Shown piece by piece: positions 61,582 to 64,000 of a DNA stretch of 64,000 nt. Numbering within the stretch: position 1 is the first letter of the stretch; each line of letters starts with the position of its first letter. Below the pieces are notes generated by a model. The model did no database searches. It worked only from the letters and a program-made list of their open reading frames with translations, and was not told the DNA's origin. Source of the DNA: Variovorax sp. Sphag1AA (lineage in GTDB: Bacteria > Pseudomonadota > Gammaproteobacteria > Burkholderiales > Burkholderiaceae_C); contig NZ_JACHYC010000011.1 in assembly GCF_014192575.1 (NCBI RefSeq), forward strand, positions 1-64,000. Direction: 5' to 3'. The position numbers and the translations under genes are program-made.

Positions 61582-61627
61582 GCCGGTTTCGCGACCGGCG
61601 CCACGTATCACGCACGGAGATACGTGG
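61582..61627. promoter_or_regulatory. Two inverted repeats in the divergent aconitase / leuC promoter gap
   Basis: GCCGGT-TTCGCG-ACCGGC (61582-61599) is followed at once by CCACGTATC-N9-GATACGTGG (61601-61627), both perfect, in the 160-bp gap between the divergent genes. The second (9-bp arms, 9-bp spacer) is a strong operator candidate for control of both directions. It is not the ATACCCG motif found at 55264 and 63779. Confidence 0.65.
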
Positions 61628-61676
61628 CCTCGCGAAATACGCAAGGACGCCGCCGTCAGCGACCTAGCATGCCCGC

Positions 61677-63080
61677 ATGGCTAAAACTCTCTACGACAAG
61701 CTCTGGGATGCCCACGTCGTCTCCACCGGCGAGGACGGCACCAGCCTTCTCTACATCGACCGTCATCTCATCAACGAGGTCTCGAGTCCGCAGGCTTTCG
61801 AAGCCCTTCGGGAGGCTGACCGCACGCCCTGGCGCGCCGGAAGTTGCCTCGCGGTGGTCGACCACAACGTGCCCACGACCGACAGATCCGCCGGCATTGC
61901 CGACCCTCTCGCACGAGAGCAGGTCGGCGCACTCGAAAACAACGCGCGCCAGTTCGGCATCACCTACTTTGGAGCGCTCGACCCCCGGCAAGGCATCGAG
62001 CACGTCATCGGCCCGGAGCAAGGCGCCACCCTGCCGGGCATGACGGTGGTCTGCGGCGATTCACATACGTCGACACACGGCGCGTTCGCGTGCCTCGCTC
62101 ACGGCATCGGAACGTCCGAGGTCGAGCATGTTCTCGCGACGCAGACGCTGGTCACGAAGAAGATGAAGAACATGCTGGTGCGGATCGACGGTGCGCTCGG
62201 CGAAGGGGTGACGCCGAAGGACGTCATCCTGCACCTGATCGGCCGCATCGGTGCGGGCGGTGCGACCGGTCATGCGATCGAATACGCCGGCCCTGTCATC
62301 GAAGCGATGTCGATGGAGGGCCGGATGACCGTCTGCAACATGTCGATCGAAGCCGGAGCCCGCGCCGGAATGATCGGCGTGGACCAGACCACGCTGGACT
62401 ACGTGCGAGGCCGGCCACTCTCGCCCACGGGCTCGCTGTGGACACAGGCCGAGGAGTACTGGCGGACCCTGCGCTCCGACGCGGACGCCCATTTCGATCT
62501 CATCGTGACGCTGGATGCCAACAAGGTCGAACCGCAGGTCTCGTGGGGAACCTCGCCAGAGATGGTGACCACCATCGGCGGCGCCGTCCCGGATCCGGCG
62601 AACGAAGCCGATCCGGTAAGGCGCCAGGACATGGTCCGCGCGCTGCACTACATGGGACTGCAGCCCCTCACGCCAATGACTGCGATCAGACTCGACAAGA
62701 TCTTCATCGGCTCCTGCACCAACTCGCGCATCGAGGACCTGAGAGCGGCGGCGAGCATCGTCAAGGGAAGAAAGAAAGCGCCCAACGTGAAGCTCGCGAT
62801 GGTTGTGCCCGGGTCCGGATTGGTGAAGGCGCAAGCTGAAGCGGAAGGCCTGGACCAGGTCTTCGTCGAGGCCGGCTTCGAATGGCGGCAACCGGGATGC
62901 TCCATGTGCATGGCAATGAACGCCGACCGCCTCTCGCCGGGCGAGCGCTGCGCGTCCACCTCCAACCGCAATTTCGAAGGCCGGCAGGGAACGGGTGGCC
63001 GCACCCATCTCGTGAGCCCGGCCATGGCGGCCGCGGCGGCTATTGCCGGGCATTTCGTCGATGTCAGGCAATACGGATAA
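61677..63080 (+). CDS. leuC: LeuC-type hydro-lyase, large subunit
   Basis: 467 residues, the normal LeuC length. Fe-S ligands are visible in IGSCTNSR and PGCSMCMAMN; the substrate loop CGDSHTSTHGAFACLAHGIG is typical. Catalyses the isopropylmalate-type isomerisation with the small subunit encoded next. Its context is a catabolic cluster with no leuB or leuA, so it more likely hydrates or isomerises a related C4-C6 hydroxy acid (for example a citraconate/mesaconate type) than makes leucine. No clear ribosome site precedes the ATG. Confidence 0.88.
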   Translation: MAKTLYDKLWDAHVVSTGEDGTSLLYIDRHLINEVSSPQAFEALREADRTPWRAGSCLAVVDHNVPTTDRSAGIADPLAREQVGALENNARQFGITYFGALDPRQGIEHVIGPEQGATLPGMTVVCGDSHTSTHGAFACLAHGIGTSEVEHVLATQTLVTKKMKNMLVRIDGALGEGVTPKDVILHLIGRIGAGGATGHAIEYAGPVIEAMSMEGRMTVCNMSIEAGARAGMIGVDQTTLDYVRGRPLSPTGSLWTQAEEYWRTLRSDADAHFDLIVTLDANKVEPQVSWGTSPEMVTTIGGAVPDPANEADPVRRQDMVRALHYMGLQPLTPMTAIRLDKIFIGSCTNSRIEDLRAAASIVKGRKKAPNVKLAMVVPGSGLVKAQAEAEGLDQVFVEAGFEWRQPGCSMCMAMNADRLSPGERCASTSNRNFEGRQGTGGRTHLVSPAMAAAAAIAGHFVDVRQYG

Positions 63081-63096
63081 CCAGACAAGGAAGGTC

Positions 63097-63756
63097 ATGC
63101 AGGCATTCATCGAACACACCGGGCTCGTCGCGCCGCTCGATCGCGCGAACGTGGACACGGACGCCATCATTCCCAAGCAGTTCCTGACTTCGATCAAGAG
63201 GACGGGGTTCGGGCAGAACCTCTTCGACGAATGGCGCTATGCCGATCGTGGGGAGCCCGGCATGGACTGCACCTCGCGGCCAAGGCGGCCTGACTTCGTA
63301 CTCAATCTGCCGAGATACCAGGAGACTTCGATCCTGCTCACCCGGGCGAACTTCGGCTGCGGGTCTTCACGGGAACACGCCGCCTGGGCCCTGCTCCAGT
63401 TCGGATTCCGCGTGGTGATCGCGCCGAGCTTCGGGGACATCTTCTTTCAGAACGCGTTAAAGAACGGCCTTCTCCTGGTCGTGCTGCCGGTCGCCGCGAT
63501 CGACACGCTGTTCACGCATGCTGAGCAAGGCGCTGAGGCGCTGCGGCTGGTCGTCGACTTGCCGAAGCAGCGTGTGCATGTTGCAGGGCAGTCTGTCGAG
63601 ATAGGTGCCTTCGAGATAGACCCCTTCAGGAAGGACTGTCTCCTGCAAGGCTTCGACGACGTTGCCATCACCCTTGGAAAGACGCCCGATATCCAGGCCT
63701 TCGAAGCACGGCACCACGCGCGTTTTCCATGGCTTGCCAGCGCCGGGAGCGCGTGA
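63097..63756 (+). CDS. leuD: LeuD-type hydro-lyase, small subunit
   Basis: 219 residues from ATG 63097 (AAGGAAGG upstream), 16 bp after leuC. The swivel-domain hallmarks NVDTDAIIPKQFL and NFGCGSSREHAAWALL are intact; length typical of LeuD. Forms the active enzyme with the LeuC-like subunit. Same reservation as for leuC: name by similarity, substrate by context unknown. Confidence 0.9.
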   Translation: MQAFIEHTGLVAPLDRANVDTDAIIPKQFLTSIKRTGFGQNLFDEWRYADRGEPGMDCTSRPRRPDFVLNLPRYQETSILLTRANFGCGSSREHAAWALLQFGFRVVIAPSFGDIFFQNALKNGLLLVVLPVAAIDTLFTHAEQGAEALRLVVDLPKQRVHVAGQSVEIGAFEIDPFRKDCLLQGFDDVAITLGKTPDIQAFEARHHARFPWLASAGSA

Positions 63757-63778
63757 GTACAACCTGCGCAGCATGCAA

Positions 63779-63796
63779 ATACCCGGACTCGGGGAT
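63779..63796. promoter_or_regulatory. Inverted repeat ATACCCG-N4-CGGGGAT upstream of the CitE-like gene
   Basis: Same 7-4-7 layout and arms as 55264-55281 with one mismatch, 58 bp before the CitE-like start codon. Suggests control by the same LysR protein. Confidence 0.65.
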
Positions 63797-63853
63797 TCGG
63801 CAAATAGGGCACGGAGAACACACTGCACTGGCACTTTCACAAAGGACTCAGTC

Positions 63854-64000
63854 ATGGATATGAATACCGTTCGCCCACGCCGCTGCATGCTTCTCGTGCC
63901 GGGATCGAATCTGCGGATGATCGAGAAGGCCGCCTCATCCGATGCCGACGTGATCATGATCGACCTCGACGACGCCGTGGTGTACGACGATGTCTCGAAG
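63854..64000 (+). CDS. HpcH/HpaI-CitE family lyase, N-terminal part (cut by window end)
   Basis: Forty-nine codons from ATG 63854 (AAAGGACTC upstream) up to the window edge. RRCMLLVPGSNLRMIEKAASSDADVIMIDLDDAV is the start of the CitE/citramalyl-CoA lyase barrel: P-G-x-x-x-x-M-I-x-K-A and the metal-site L-x-D-D. These enzymes cleave 3-hydroxyacyl-CoA thioesters such as citramalyl-CoA or malyl-CoA. With the CoA-transferase, LeuCD-like enzyme and Bug receptor this gives a coherent pathway. The rest of the gene is not in the window. Confidence 0.85.
   Translation, partial: MDMNTVRPRRCMLLVPGSNLRMIEKAASSDADVIMIDLDDAVVYDDVSK

Noticed and set aside
61677..63756. leuCD as leucine biosynthesis genes
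   Set aside because: No leuA or leuB nearby and all neighbours are catabolic; the names reflect similarity only.
1..64000. CRISPR arrays, tRNA or rRNA genes
   Set aside because: No regularly spaced repeat series and no cloverleaf- or rRNA-like stretch was found on reading through the window.

Overview
The window is GC-rich chromosomal DNA of a Betaproteobacterium, most likely Burkholderiales and Comamonadaceae/Variovorax-like. This is inferred from two Bug-type (tripartite tricarboxylate) solute receptors, class I PHB genes, a DUF3563 gene, Bcr/CflA and LysR genes, and general codon usage; no rRNA or tRNA gene was seen to fix the taxonomy.

Region 1 (1-2.9 kb): the tail of a PfkB sugar kinase and an SMP-30 lactonase, a tiny DUF3563 gene under a perfect 20-bp palindrome, cytochrome c', and a small membrane protein. 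Region 2 (3.3-17.6 kb): a compact stress / low-oxygen island resembling the low-oxygen-activated (lxa) locus of Burkholderia. It holds PHB synthase and acetoacetyl-CoA reductase, a second-type GroEL without GroES, a P-type cation ATPase, a PaaK-like adenylating enzyme, two three-BON-domain proteins, a universal stress protein, a thymidine/AMP phosphorylase, small unknown proteins, and a CheB-like protein that lacks two catalytic residues. Eight FNR-type 14-bp boxes (TTGAY/TTGCG-N4-ATCAA/CGCAA), each followed at nearly the same distance by a -10-like hexamer, lie in front of all its transcription units, so I read the island as one regulon.

Region 3 (18.1-33.2 kb) is accessory DNA: a 1279-aa M48 protease fusion; a less GC-rich segment with a two-TM protein, a 139-aa unknown and a trypsin-like protease; an IS91 element with a frameshifted integrase; a stop-broken membrane protein; then a lipoprotein overlapping a second trypsin-like protease, a beta-helix membrane protein, and an IS30 remnant. 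The two protease loci are candidates for undescribed accessory systems.

Region 4 (33.7-46.8 kb) is a nine-gene minus-strand operon with a divergent LysR: four cytosine-deaminase-type amidohydrolases, a complete dipeptide-type ABC transporter whose DppC and DppD are fused into one protein, and a Bug receptor. Two of the amidohydrolases are nearly identical over about 1.1 kb and form direct repeats around the transporter. The set looks like uptake and hydrolysis of an N-containing (possibly heterocyclic) compound.

Region 5 (47.3-52.3 kb) is ordinary: AraC/MFS divergent pair, a fasciclin protein, two small ORFs, and decayed sequence. Region 6 (53-64 kb) is a carboxylic-acid catabolic cluster: CoA-transferase plus Bug receptor with a divergent LysR; a ThDP decarboxylase, aldehyde dehydrogenase and swivel-first aconitase-type fusion; and, divergently, LeuC/LeuD-like subunits and the start of a CitE/HpcH lyase. 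The same ATACCCG-N4-CGGG(T/G)AT operator occurs near the LysR/Bug gap and in front of the CitE-like gene, tying the two arms together.
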